This document shows positions 16,742-25,087 of a stretch of 64,000 bases of DNA, piece after piece (positions within the stretch are counted from its first letter, which is position 1; each line of letters starts with the position of its first letter). The position numbers and the translations under genes were made by a program. The DNA lies in the IMG/VR virus record IMGVR_UViG_3300044715_001611, positions 1 to 64,000 of that record, one strand, 5' to 3'. The notes under the pieces were generated by a model. That model worked only from the letters and a program-made list of their open reading frames with translations, did no database searches and was not told the origin of the DNA. Origin of the DNA: a virus.

Positions 16742-18247
16742 ATGTCACCAAGTCGCGTGCTCGAAGTCATTGAAAGCCTCCTGCCTCAGATTCAGAAATC
16801 TGCCAGCGCCGAGGACATCCTCATCAATTACGCACGGGAGAACAATCTCGCCCCTGAGCAGCTCACGAAGATGGCGATGACTTTGAATACGGCGCGCTCC
16901 GTGGCCTGGATGGACAACAACCCCGATCAGCGCGGCGCTTCAATTCCCCTCATCGATACCGTGAAGCTGGCCTCGGACTACGGCACCTACAAGGCTCCGG
17001 CGGCGGCCAAGGACAAGAAGCCCGACACCAAGCCGGCGGAGCACAAACCAATTCCCCGTTTCATGTCCGGCGCGACCGGCAAGAAGCCCCTAAACAATCC
17101 GGTTGAGAAGATGGCATTTGCGGAGCCCGCAGCAAAGCCCCCGACTCCCGGCGAAAAGGCCGCCGCCCTCATTGCTGCCCGCCGCGTCACGGAAATCAAT
17201 GTCGCCCGGCTGGGTGATTTGCAGGAGGACCAGAGCGCACTGTATCGCACTGCGGTGACCAAGCTCGCCAAATACATCGGCGCCAACAAGCCCTTCTTCG
17301 CCCAAATGGAAGAGGACGTCTCGCAATTGGCAGACGCCGAGGGGCAGATGATTTTCAAAGCGGCAGTCAAGCAGGCCACAGCGCATGTCTCGGTGCAATT
17401 GACGCCCTGGACGAAGGTGGCTACCAAGCGCAGCCTGCTCCACGATCGCACCAATGTCCTGCCGCTCATCAAGACGGCCGCCGATGCCCTACAATTGCAC
17501 AATGCCTATGCGCTGCTCGCCAAGCAGGAGACGGAGGAGTTTGAGAAGCTGGCATTTACCAGAGAGCCGCAGGTCCCAGATGTGGATGATACGGGAGAGC
17601 GGGACGATGCAGCACCTGCCGCGGACTGGACCCAGACGGAACAGAGTCCTGCTGCTTCGATAGGTGGTCGCGTGGAAACCATGCAGCAGCAAGCCCAGCG
17701 CACCCGACAGCAGAACACCCGACAGCCCGAGCGCGATGCGCCCACCCCTAGAAACAGCCGACAGCCCGAGCGCGATGCGCCCACCCCTAGAGGGTCGGCG
17801 AAGAAGGACACGGCCAGCCAAATCATCGACGCCATCAATGACTTCATCCCCAAGGGGAGCGTTGGCAAGACGGTCGGTGCAATGCCCGGCATCCTCGACA
17901 AGATGAAGGCCACCGGCGACAGCAAATATGCACCCAAGTTTCGCCAGAAGGGAATTGACCATGCCGTCCGGGATGTGAGCTTCGTGTCCAACCTGCAGCG
18001 CCTGATCATGACCGACCCGATTCTCGGGGAGGCCGATCCGCAGCATCTCGTGGACCTCGCCAATGATTTGCAGAAGGGCGACCCGCGCATTGCGCACAAT
18101 CCCAATCAGCTACGCTTCGCCCTGCGTGAGGCGCTGCAATACGGCGGTGTGCCCATCCAGACACATAAGACGCTCGCCGATATCGACAAATCCCATTCGC
18201 AGGCCGAAGAGACCCGAGCCAGAACTGAAGACGCTCGCTACGCCTAA
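16742..18247 (+). CDS. Head-module protein rich in K-x-A motifs
   Basis: A 501-residue protein starting MSPSRVLEVIESLLPQIQKS. The N-terminal half carries at least eight K-x-A sites (QKSASA, TKMAMT, VKLASD, EKMAFA, TKLAKY, TKVATK, IKTAAD, EKLAFT). Residues ~325-355 hold a tandem repeat of RQPERDAPTPR. The C-terminal third (about residue 360 on) is a separate globular helical domain. The ATG follows a leader without SD. The family is unrecognised; density of the motif and position upstream of the protease suggest an inner-head protein or a scaffold that is processed. Confidence 0.65.
   Translation: MSPSRVLEVIESLLPQIQKSASAEDILINYARENNLAPEQLTKMAMTLNTARSVAWMDNNPDQRGASIPLIDTVKLASDYGTYKAPAAAKDKKPDTKPAEHKPIPRFMSGATGKKPLNNPVEKMAFAEPAAKPPTPGEKAAALIAARRVTEINVARLGDLQEDQSALYRTAVTKLAKYIGANKPFFAQMEEDVSQLADAEGQMIFKAAVKQATAHVSVQLTPWTKVATKRSLLHDRTNVLPLIKTAADALQLHNAYALLAKQETEEFEKLAFTREPQVPDVDDTGERDDAAPAADWTQTEQSPAASIGGRVETMQQQAQRTRQQNTRQPERDAPTPRNSRQPERDAPTPRGSAKKDTASQIIDAINDFIPKGSVGKTVGAMPGILDKMKATGDSKYAPKFRQKGIDHAVRDVSFVSNLQRLIMTDPILGEADPQHLVDLANDLQKGDPRIAHNPNQLRFALREALQYGGVPIQTHKTLADIDKSHSQAEETRARTEDARYA
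17719..17791 (+). repeat. Tandem 34-bp repeat, two copies, 39-bp period
   Basis: Identical 34-base units at 17719-17752 and 17758-17791 encode RQPERDAPTPR twice in the linker of the enclosing gene. The period is a multiple of three, so copy-number change keeps the frame. Confidence 0.85.
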
Positions 18248-18253
18248 TTCACC

Positions 18254-18625
18254 ATGATCCTCGACACCAAAGTAACGCTGGAAAAAGGGACCTACCACGC
18301 GCAGATCGGACTCAATCCCGCGGACGACGCATTGAGCACCGCCGAAAAGGAAGCCCTCGAACAATTCGGAGAGCCCACCATCGCATGTGGGGGAGTGTTC
18401 GGTTCGGGTGGCACCACTTTTACGCTTGCGGCCAATGACCTTCGCTTCCCCTCTCAATTCCCGGTGAAGCACACGTTTTCAATTGCCGACGATGAGCAGG
18501 CCAATGACTATGCGTTGCTGTTCAATTCCACACTGACCACGCGCATTACCGCCGGAGTGGCAGGCAAGCGCGGTCTTTCTGCTGGCACTACCGGCCGTAA
18601 TTCCACCACCATCGCCACCGATTAA
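18254..18625 (+). CDS. Small beta-rich structural-type protein
   Basis: A 123-residue protein, MILDTKVTLEKGTYHAQIGL at the start, with alternating strands and a Gly/Thr-rich end (AGTTGRNSTTIATD). No charged clusters or membrane segment. It starts six bases after the previous stop and is followed after ten bases by the next gene. The composition fits a small capsid-surface or joining protein, but no family is recognised. Confidence 0.6.
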   Translation: MILDTKVTLEKGTYHAQIGLNPADDALSTAEKEALEQFGEPTIACGGVFGSGGTTFTLAANDLRFPSQFPVKHTFSIADDEQANDYALLFNSTLTTRITAGVAGKRGLSAGTTGRNSTTIATD

Positions 18626-18635
18626 CATTTTTCCA

Positions 18636-19787
18636 ATGGCACCAACTGAAATCAATTCCCTGTTCATCAAAGCCGCCAGCGCCGTCCTTGCCCATTGCAC
18701 TGCAGCGGCTGCGGAGCACGGCGTAAAAGTCGGTGAAGCGCGTGAGCTTCCCTTTGCGGATTCAATTGCCGAACGGCACCGCCTCATTTCCGTCGGCGTC
18801 AAACATGCTGGGTGGATGGACTCCCTCAAAAAGAATCTCTCCGATGGTGCAGGTTGGGTGAAGGATAAAGCCACGCAGGTGGGAAACAAGGTCATGGACT
18901 CGAAGACCTACGAAGACCCCGCAGTGCTCGCCGGGCTGGGCTCTGCGGCTGCCGGCGGCATCGGCACCATGATGACCGATCGCCGCCCTGGTGAGGGATT
19001 TGGAGGCAAGACGATGCGTGTCGGACGCAATGCGCTGCTCGCAGGATTGCTTGGCGGAGGCTCTGCCGCAGCGCTGAGCCACGGGGTAGACAAAATCATG
19101 AATGCGCTGCCCAAGAATGACAAATCCCCAGGATCGACACTCTTTCATAGTCCGCAAATTAGAGCATTGTTCGGACTCGGAGGCTATGGGTGGACGACAC
19201 GCAAGACCCCATTCATGAAAGACCCATTAAGGGATATCGTGCACATCTCGGAAAAGCTCCCCGGCATTCGCCCTGGTGCCAATGGGCTGACTCAGGGAGG
19301 TGCAACAGCTAACCCGCAAGTCTTCGTGGAAGCCAAGCAAAGCATCTTGGACAATTTGAAAGACAAATTAACCGGCAAGGGTCGTGTATTCGCGAAAAGC
19401 GAAATGCAGAATCTCGCAGGTGGGGCATTGGGGCATGATGAAACCCGCGGGCTGCTCGGCAAACTGCGTGGTGCTGGAATCAATTACGGAAAGACGGACT
19501 TCGGCCCATTGAAAGACTGGAGCAAATCTTTGTTCGGGCGCATGCCTGACATCTCCGGAATGAGCGGAGCTAGTGGGGGTGCTGGGGTCATCGGTGCATC
19601 TGCCCCATCACTACGTGATGCACTCAGCGCAGCCACCGAACGCGCCCGCGTTGGAGCGCGCGGCGGATTTGAACGCCTGGCCAAAGGCCGCCTGACCAAA
19701 GGCCTGGCAGCCGCTGGCGTGGGCTATTATCTTCCGGACATATTGGACAAAACCTTCGGTGGTCTTCCCACGCACGTCGCCCCGTAA
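18636..19787 (+). CDS. Gly/Ala-rich head-module protein
   Basis: A 383-residue protein. The N-terminus contains FIKAASAVLAHCTAAAAEHG. Residues ~95-155 are Gly/Ala-rich and hydrophobic (LAGLGSAAAGGIGTMM and NALLAGLLGGGSAAALSHGV), similar in style to the 8374 and 14910 proteins, so the three may share a membrane-interacting or internal-head role. The C-terminal half is basic with Gly-rich loops. The leader (ttttccaatg) has no SD. Function unknown. Confidence 0.6.
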   Translation: MAPTEINSLFIKAASAVLAHCTAAAAEHGVKVGEARELPFADSIAERHRLISVGVKHAGWMDSLKKNLSDGAGWVKDKATQVGNKVMDSKTYEDPAVLAGLGSAAAGGIGTMMTDRRPGEGFGGKTMRVGRNALLAGLLGGGSAAALSHGVDKIMNALPKNDKSPGSTLFHSPQIRALFGLGGYGWTTRKTPFMKDPLRDIVHISEKLPGIRPGANGLTQGGATANPQVFVEAKQSILDNLKDKLTGKGRVFAKSEMQNLAGGALGHDETRGLLGKLRGAGINYGKTDFGPLKDWSKSLFGRMPDISGMSGASGGAGVIGASAPSLRDALSAATERARVGARGGFERLAKGRLTKGLAAAGVGYYLPDILDKTFGGLPTHVAP

Positions 19788-19793
19788 TTTCAA

Positions 19794-21296
19794 ATGATCA
19801 AGACCCACCACCAAGACGATCAGGACGCCCTCTTCAAAGCCTGCGGAGGCGTGATGTCCCGCTTTCTGGATTTCGACGCCAGGGTGAAGTCCGCCGCCTC
19901 GGAGGTGATGCCGCGCAGCCTGCTGGAACAATACCGACCGCCGAAGGGATTCTTCGCACAGCATTTGGTGGCAATGGGTGACACCGAGATCTACGGGCAG
20001 AACCGCAATGCTGACGGTTGGTCCAAGGACGCCAACACCAAATACCATCCGACGTTCGTTTCGCATGGCGCCTATTTCCGGGAGCACAACCACGCCAATC
20101 GCCGGCTGGCCATCGGCTCCGTCAAATGCGCCCGCTACAATCCGACGATGTCCCGCATCGAGTTGATCGTTCATGGGGAGATTTCCAAATGCGAGGATAT
20201 CTACGAGAGCATAAAGAAGGGCAGTGCCCGCAGCGATTCAATGTCTGCGCGCGTTCCCAATGATCGCTGCAACTGCTGTGGTAATCTCGCCCCCAGTCCG
20301 ACTGAGTATTGCGATCACGCCAAGAATCACATGAACCAGTGGATGCCTGAGTTCAACAAGTACGCCTTCGTCTGGAACGACCACCCGACCTTCTTCGACA
20401 TCAGCGACGTCAAATACCCGGCGGACCGCACAGCGCATTACCTGCAATACATGTTCCACGGCGACGAGGGCATGAAGAAAGCCGCCAGCGCAAAGCCCCA
20501 AATCATCACCGGCACGGATTGGGCTGCGTTCTATGGACTCAATGAAAACACTGGCGGCCTGCAATTGGGATTTGAGAAGCAGGCGCAATTGCAGCGCATG
20601 GCAGAGCACGAGACCTGGCTCAATGATGCCTTCAAACACACAGACCTGCGTACCCTCTCCGGCAATCCCAAGCTGGCCTACGCCTACGAGATGGGATCCA
20701 AACTGCTCGATGGTGAATTGAGCGATGCCGAGCTGACCACCGTCCGCACCCTGCGCCCCGGCACGTTCTTCGGTGAATTGGCGAAGCGCGCGTCCATCCT
20801 TCCCTTCCGCAGTTTCCTGGCCTACACCACCAACCGTTCAATTGTCGAGGTCAGCAATGACCCCGTCGTCAAATCCGCCTGCTCATTGCTGCCAGATGTG
20901 TTCAACCGCCTGCTCAGCGATGGCTGCGGCTGCGGTGGAATCAGCCCTGATCTATTTGAGGGCAGCACGCCCGGAGTGACCGGGGTGGATGGTGGAGTGA
21001 CCGACCCGGTGGAAGGCCTGCTGGATTCCGCCGAAAAGAAATTTTCAATTGAGGAAGCCCCGGCCCGCCGGCGCATCCTGAAAATCACGATCATCAAATC
21101 CGCCAGCGAATTGCCTCAGCTGCAATTGCTCGCCGCGGTGCCAACTGAATTGAAGTCCGCCGCTGAACGCATGGCAGGTCTCTACGGTCTCTACAAGCTC
21201 GCCGCCCTCTCCGCCATCCGCACCAACCACCCCAAGGGAATTGATGCGAAGCAGGAATTGGCAGTTGCCGCCCACAATAATTTCTGCGCACAGTAA
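19794..21296 (+). CDS. Prohead (capsid maturation) protease-like protein
   Basis: A 500-residue protein. Residues ~60-220 match a domain I know from large myoviruses annotated as prohead protease. They contain GQNRNADGW, FREHNHANRRLAIGSV (candidate catalytic His at ~98-100), MSRIELIVHGEI, then DSMSARVPNDRCNCCG (candidate Ser at ~149-151) with a Cys cluster C159, C161, C162 and YCDH at ~172, and finally PTFFDISDVKYP. The Cys/His cluster probably binds zinc. The C-terminal ~270 residues carry K-x-A sites (AKRASILP, IKSASELP, LKSAAERM). It sits directly before the scaffold-like and capsid genes, the usual order. The mechanism is inferred by family resemblance. Confidence 0.7.
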   Translation: MIKTHHQDDQDALFKACGGVMSRFLDFDARVKSAASEVMPRSLLEQYRPPKGFFAQHLVAMGDTEIYGQNRNADGWSKDANTKYHPTFVSHGAYFREHNHANRRLAIGSVKCARYNPTMSRIELIVHGEISKCEDIYESIKKGSARSDSMSARVPNDRCNCCGNLAPSPTEYCDHAKNHMNQWMPEFNKYAFVWNDHPTFFDISDVKYPADRTAHYLQYMFHGDEGMKKAASAKPQIITGTDWAAFYGLNENTGGLQLGFEKQAQLQRMAEHETWLNDAFKHTDLRTLSGNPKLAYAYEMGSKLLDGELSDAELTTVRTLRPGTFFGELAKRASILPFRSFLAYTTNRSIVEVSNDPVVKSACSLLPDVFNRLLSDGCGCGGISPDLFEGSTPGVTGVDGGVTDPVEGLLDSAEKKFSIEEAPARRRILKITIIKSASELPQLQLLAAVPTELKSAAERMAGLYGLYKLAALSAIRTNHPKGIDAKQELAVAAHNNFCAQ

Positions 21297-21348
21297 TCCT
21301 TCTTGCAATCAAATCCCAAATCACTCAACATCCAATCCAATCAATCCA

Positions 21349-22536
21349 ATGAGCACCGCCATTAAATCCTACGCCGACCTCGTCAAAAACGCTTCTGCGC
21401 TTTTGCAGCCCAAATCCGCCAGCTCCCCAATGGGTGGTGGCACCAATCCGGACTCGGGTCCGACTGATGCCATTTTCTCGGAAGGCAGCGCATCGGCCCC
21501 CAAGCAGGACGGCGATGACAAAAAGAAGCTGATGCTCCCGAGGGATGGCGAGCAGGGCAAAGCGCCGACGGACATTGCGACCAAAGACACCAAGCCTTCG
21601 TCGGTTGGCGAGAACGTGCCTTCGACAACCACACAGCCCGCAATTGACCCGAACCCCGATTTCAATACGAAGAAGCTCGCCGGCAAAGCCGCGGAACTCG
21701 CAAAGCGTGCAGCGGCCCTCATGAACAAAACCGCAGCGGCCTCCGCAGCCGCCGCTCCGGCCGCCAAGGTCGCCGGCAGTTCCGTGGACAACCTCATCAA
21801 TCCCCGCGACCCGCAATTCCATTTCAAGCTCGCCAGCTTCGTGCTGGAGAATGAGGAAGTGCTCGCCGGTGTGCAGGAAGCCATGGAGCGCAAGCTCGGC
21901 GCGGATGAGGCCCTCGGCGCTATCAAGAACGCCTACGTCGCCCATGCGCAATTCATCGAAGCTGCCGGTCAGCAGGACCAGTGGGAAAAGCAGGCCGCTT
22001 ACGAGAATGCAATGATCAAGCAGGCATTTGACCAGCTCTCGCCCGCCGACCAGAAGCAGGCCATCAAATTCGCCAATGCCCATGAGGCGGCGCGCAATGG
22101 TCTCAATCCCGAATTGAACGACGCCTACAACCAGGGCATCCTCGATGCGGATTTCATTCTCAGCCGCACGACCAAATCGGCCGCCGGTATGCCGCCGGAA
22201 GCTGGTATGCCGCCGGAAGCGGCAGGCCCCGAGGCAATCCCGACCGAGGAATTCCCCGGCGCAGCGGAGCCCGAGGCGCAGGCATCTCCTGAGGAGATCA
22301 TCGCCGTCCTCGAACAGCTCGTCCAGGAAGGCAAGATTCCGCTGGAAGAGGCGCAGCAGGTCGTCGAGGCCCTCATGGGCGGTGCTGGTGGCGGTGAAGG
22401 CGGCACGCCTCCGCTGGATGCCGGCGCAGGCGCTGGTGGTCCTCCTCCGACCGAAGGCGACGCTGAAGAGGCCATGGAACCCGAAGGCGAAGAGATCGCC
22501 AAAAAGGCCGCAGCCCTCCTCGGAATCAAACGCTAA
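21349..22536 (+). CDS. Scaffold-like head protein with acidic C-terminus
   Basis: A 395-residue protein starting MSTAIKSYADLVKNASALLQ. It is low in aromatic residues and rich in Ala, Glu and Lys. A central helical domain (residues ~145-275) is followed by a Pro/Glu/Gly-rich acidic tail with a short repeat (AGMPPEAGMPPEA) and a final helix KKAAALLGIKR. K-x-A motifs are frequent. Position between protease and capsid genes plus composition fit a scaffolding or prohead core protein removed by proteolysis. The ATG at 21349 follows the A/C-rich leader atccaatcaatcca. Confidence 0.65.
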   Translation: MSTAIKSYADLVKNASALLQPKSASSPMGGGTNPDSGPTDAIFSEGSASAPKQDGDDKKKLMLPRDGEQGKAPTDIATKDTKPSSVGENVPSTTTQPAIDPNPDFNTKKLAGKAAELAKRAAALMNKTAAASAAAAPAAKVAGSSVDNLINPRDPQFHFKLASFVLENEEVLAGVQEAMERKLGADEALGAIKNAYVAHAQFIEAAGQQDQWEKQAAYENAMIKQAFDQLSPADQKQAIKFANAHEAARNGLNPELNDAYNQGILDADFILSRTTKSAAGMPPEAGMPPEAAGPEAIPTEEFPGAAEPEAQASPEEIIAVLEQLVQEGKIPLEEAQQVVEALMGGAGGGEGGTPPLDAGAGAGGPPPTEGDAEEAMEPEGEEIAKKAAALLGIKR

Positions 22537-22557
22537 TCCTTTCCATTCACAATCACC

Positions 22558-23079
22558 ATGTCCGACCCGAATACCCAACTACCAGACGAGGAAGTCCGCA
22601 ACATCGTGGATGAATCCCTCGGGCAGGTTGCCGAGGTGCTTGGTATGGTGAAAGCCGCCGAGGCCCGCATTGCCGCACAGGACCAGGAATTGACTGGCGT
22701 GCGCAATGAATTGTCCGGCGTCCGCGCCAAGCTGGCGGAAGCCAATGGTCGCGTCATTGAATTGGAGAAGGTGCGGCTGGAGAAGATCGCCAGCGCAAAC
22801 AATGCGCCGCGGAATGTCTTCTCGGAGAATGCCATCATCGAAACCGTGGCGGCATTGCAATCCGCCAATCTCTGCTCGCCCGACTTCGCCGTGAAGATGG
22901 CAGGCAGCCTCCGTTCCGATCCCTCTTACGCCCTCGATGTGCTCCAGCACCTCTCGGCAAATCTTTCGACGAATGCCCCGACAGCGGGACGTTCGGTGAA
23001 ACGCGCATCCGCGCTGCCCGTCAATGCCCAGGCCTCCGACAAAGAGGACTGGTCTGAGATGGTCCGCAAAGGTGCGTGA
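22558..23079 (+). CDS. Coiled-coil head protein, scaffold candidate
   Basis: A 173-residue protein. Residues ~25-85 form a long coiled coil (AEARIAAQDQELTGVRNELS, then GVRAKLAEANGRVIELEK), followed by a small helical part and a tail containing SVKRASALPVNAQ. This is the style of a small scaffold or prohead core component. It starts 22 bases after the previous gene with leader attcacaatcaccatg and no SD. The role is inferred from position and coiled coil. Confidence 0.65.
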   Translation: MSDPNTQLPDEEVRNIVDESLGQVAEVLGMVKAAEARIAAQDQELTGVRNELSGVRAKLAEANGRVIELEKVRLEKIASANNAPRNVFSENAIIETVAALQSANLCSPDFAVKMAGSLRSDPSYALDVLQHLSANLSTNAPTAGRSVKRASALPVNAQASDKEDWSEMVRKGA

Positions 23080-23119
23080 GCAGTAAACACAAAACCTAAA
23101 ACAAGAAGCACAAAACATT

Positions 23120-23674
23120 ATGGGCCAAACAGTACCCGCCTATGGCATCGTTCAGAGCGCGAAACCGCACATGAAGATGCTGCGTGGTTGGAACCCGCTC
23201 AATCCGGGCCTCAACCGCAACAAATCGCTTCCCACCAATGGGCTAACCATCGCGTCTGGTCAGGTGATCAGCGTCAATATCGTGAGCAGCGCAGAAGTCT
23301 GGCAGATCGGGGTCTCGTCCTCGACCCAGATCCCCTTCTTCGCCTATCAGGATTCTGACGATTTCGATGTCGTCGCATCTGGTGGTCTGACCGGCGTCTC
23401 CACGCTCGATCAGAACGAACTGCAGACCGCGTTCTTCAAAGCCAGCCCCGACACGGTCGCCTACTCCCACGGAGTGCGCCTCAAGGCCGACGGCACCACG
23501 GGAGACGTCACCACGGCCCTCACCACGGATCGCGCCACCCTCGGGTATCTTTCCCGCGGCACCGGCCCTGTGGACATCGCAGCCTCCAATCCTGGCGTCA
23601 CGCCGGATGGAAGCGGCCAGGTCCTCGTGCTGACCATCGCCACCAACTTCGAAACCAACGGGGCCTCCGCCTAG
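23120..23674 (+). CDS. Putative capsid decoration protein
   Basis: A 184-residue beta-rich protein with few charged residues (LTIASGQVISVNIVSSAEVW, GGLTGVSTLDQNELQTAFFK) and a Ser/Thr/Gly-rich C-terminus. Small beta proteins encoded just before or after the major capsid gene are commonly capsid-surface decoration proteins, which is the best guess here. The leader is aagaagcacaaaacattatg, A-rich but without a good SD. No specific family is recognised. Confidence 0.55.
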   Translation: MGQTVPAYGIVQSAKPHMKMLRGWNPLNPGLNRNKSLPTNGLTIASGQVISVNIVSSAEVWQIGVSSSTQIPFFAYQDSDDFDVVASGGLTGVSTLDQNELQTAFFKASPDTVAYSHGVRLKADGTTGDVTTALTTDRATLGYLSRGTGPVDIAASNPGVTPDGSGQVLVLTIATNFETNGASA

Positions 23675-23698
23675 TCTTTTTAAGGAAAACATATCACA

Positions 23699-24649
23699 AT
23701 GAATATCAATCAAGACCAGATTCAGGAACCCGAAGTTCTCAACGAGGAACTCGTCGATGCCATCGTCCGCGCGCCCGAAGGGCAGCTCAAGACGGCGTCC
23801 GACCTTTCTTCGCGCCTCATCCGCCGCAAGCTCCGTGAAAACGGAATCCAGCGCCGCGTGCTTCCGTTCGAGGACGTCAATCAGAGCAATCTGAGCGACA
23901 GCCTCTACGCGGACAGCAAGCCCTGGATCATCGAAGAGATGGAAGGTGACATCCTCGGCTCGTCCGCGGTGAACTTCGACGACACCGGTGATACTGAATT
24001 CTTCCGCGGGGAAAAATTCGCTGTCATCTTCTACGTCGTCCAGACCAACGAGTTCCAAAAGAACACGTTCGAGCTGATGAACTACAAGACTGACATTCGT
24101 GAGATCACCACGGCCAATGCGCTGAAGGAGATCCACACGAAGGAAGACAGCAAGTTCTTCGGCACTGTGGACCAGATCGTCGGCAGCCCCTCGGGCGTCG
24201 GCGCGTCGGGTCTCCAGCAGAACTTCGAGCGTCTCGGCCGTATCAGCCGCGAACTCTACGTGGACAACATCTCCGAATTGGAGAATATGTCGCTCAATAA
24301 TGGCTGTTGGGTCACCAATAGATTTTCGTCCAGACAATTCCTGAAATGGCGTCGTGACGAAGCCGGTGGTGACCTCTCGGAGAAGTTTGTCCTCAAGGGC
24401 CTCGAAGCGCTCGAAGAGTACAGCATTTGGAACATCCCGCACATCGCGACGATCAAGAGCACGATCGTTCCCGACTACGTGGTGTACAAGTTCGCCGAGC
24501 CGGGCTACCTGGGCCGTGCATATCGTCTGCAGGATATCACGACCTACGTGAAGAAGGAGAAGCACATCCTCACGATGCAAGCGATGGAGGTCATCGGCCT
24601 TACGATCGCAAACGTGAAGGGCGTGAGCAAGTCCACTCACGTTCTGTAG
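23699..24649 (+). CDS. Probable major capsid protein
   Basis: A 316-residue protein. An acidic N-terminal segment of about 30 residues ends at QLKTASDLSSR, a plausible propeptide boundary, and is followed by a mixed alpha/beta domain with long amphipathic segments, consistent with an HK97-type capsid protein. It is the last gene of the head module, follows protease and scaffold-like genes, has an AAGGA in its leader and is followed 23 bases downstream by the strongest terminator in the window, as expected for the most abundant transcript. No diagnostic motif exists for this family, so the call is by position and shape. Confidence 0.7.
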   Translation: MNINQDQIQEPEVLNEELVDAIVRAPEGQLKTASDLSSRLIRRKLRENGIQRRVLPFEDVNQSNLSDSLYADSKPWIIEEMEGDILGSSAVNFDDTGDTEFFRGEKFAVIFYVVQTNEFQKNTFELMNYKTDIREITTANALKEIHTKEDSKFFGTVDQIVGSPSGVGASGLQQNFERLGRISRELYVDNISELENMSLNNGCWVTNRFSSRQFLKWRRDEAGGDLSEKFVLKGLEALEEYSIWNIPHIATIKSTIVPDYVVYKFAEPGYLGRAYRLQDITTYVKKEKHILTMQAMEVIGLTIANVKGVSKSTHVL

Positions 24650-24672
24650 CAGAAGCGCAGAAAATAATTCAC

Positions 24673-24713
24673 AAACCGCCGGTTCTCGAAAGGGAGCCGG
24701 CGGTTTTGTTTTT
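24673..24713 (+). terminator. Intrinsic terminator after capsid gene
   Basis: A 15-base stem, AAACCGCCGGTTCTC pairing with GGGAGCCGGCGGTTT (two G-T pairs), closes on a GAAA tetraloop and is followed by TTTTGTTTTT. It ends the head operon. Confidence 0.93.
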
Positions 24714-24755
24714 GCCCAGCATTGTCTTTTCTCCCGAACCAATTACACTCACCCC

Positions 24756-25082
24756 ATGAATCAATTCCCAGTGACCTGCTCAAATGCCTACATGGAAGGC
24801 TTCATCAAAACCTGCGCTGATTTGAATCTCGACGCCGACGCCTCCGCGACACTGCTGCAAACCAGGCAGCGGGAGGAGCTGTTTGCGGAATCTCCTGCTT
24901 ATCGGGATGGATTCAAATCGGCGATGAACGGTGGTGTCAGTTTCAAGGTGCCGACGACAACGAAGACTTCCGCGGTCAAATTTATGGACCGTCTGTTTTC
25001 CCACACGGAATCCAACAACCGAAGGGAGATTGATTCCGCCGCTTCCATGTTGGCGCAATTGCAGTTTCCGTCCGCTGCCTAA
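24756..25082 (+). CDS. Small hypothetical protein, first gene of the neck-tail operon
   Basis: A 108-residue mostly helical protein starting MNQFPVTCSNAYMEGFIKTC, containing FKSAMNG, a K-x-A site, and ending in a helix (SAASMLAQLQFPSAA). It follows the capsid terminator after 43 bases and is followed five bases later by the neck-type gene. The leader (acactcaccccatg) has no SD. It could be a small head-completion protein; function is not established. Confidence 0.6.
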   Translation: MNQFPVTCSNAYMEGFIKTCADLNLDADASATLLQTRQREELFAESPAYRDGFKSAMNGGVSFKVPTTTKTSAVKFMDRLFSHTESNNRREIDSAASMLAQLQFPSAA

Positions 25083-25087
25083 GTCAC

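Noticed and set aside
17719-17791. Repeat pair as a possible CRISPR array
   Set aside because: Only two copies, only five bases between them, in frame within a coding linker; a peptide duplication.
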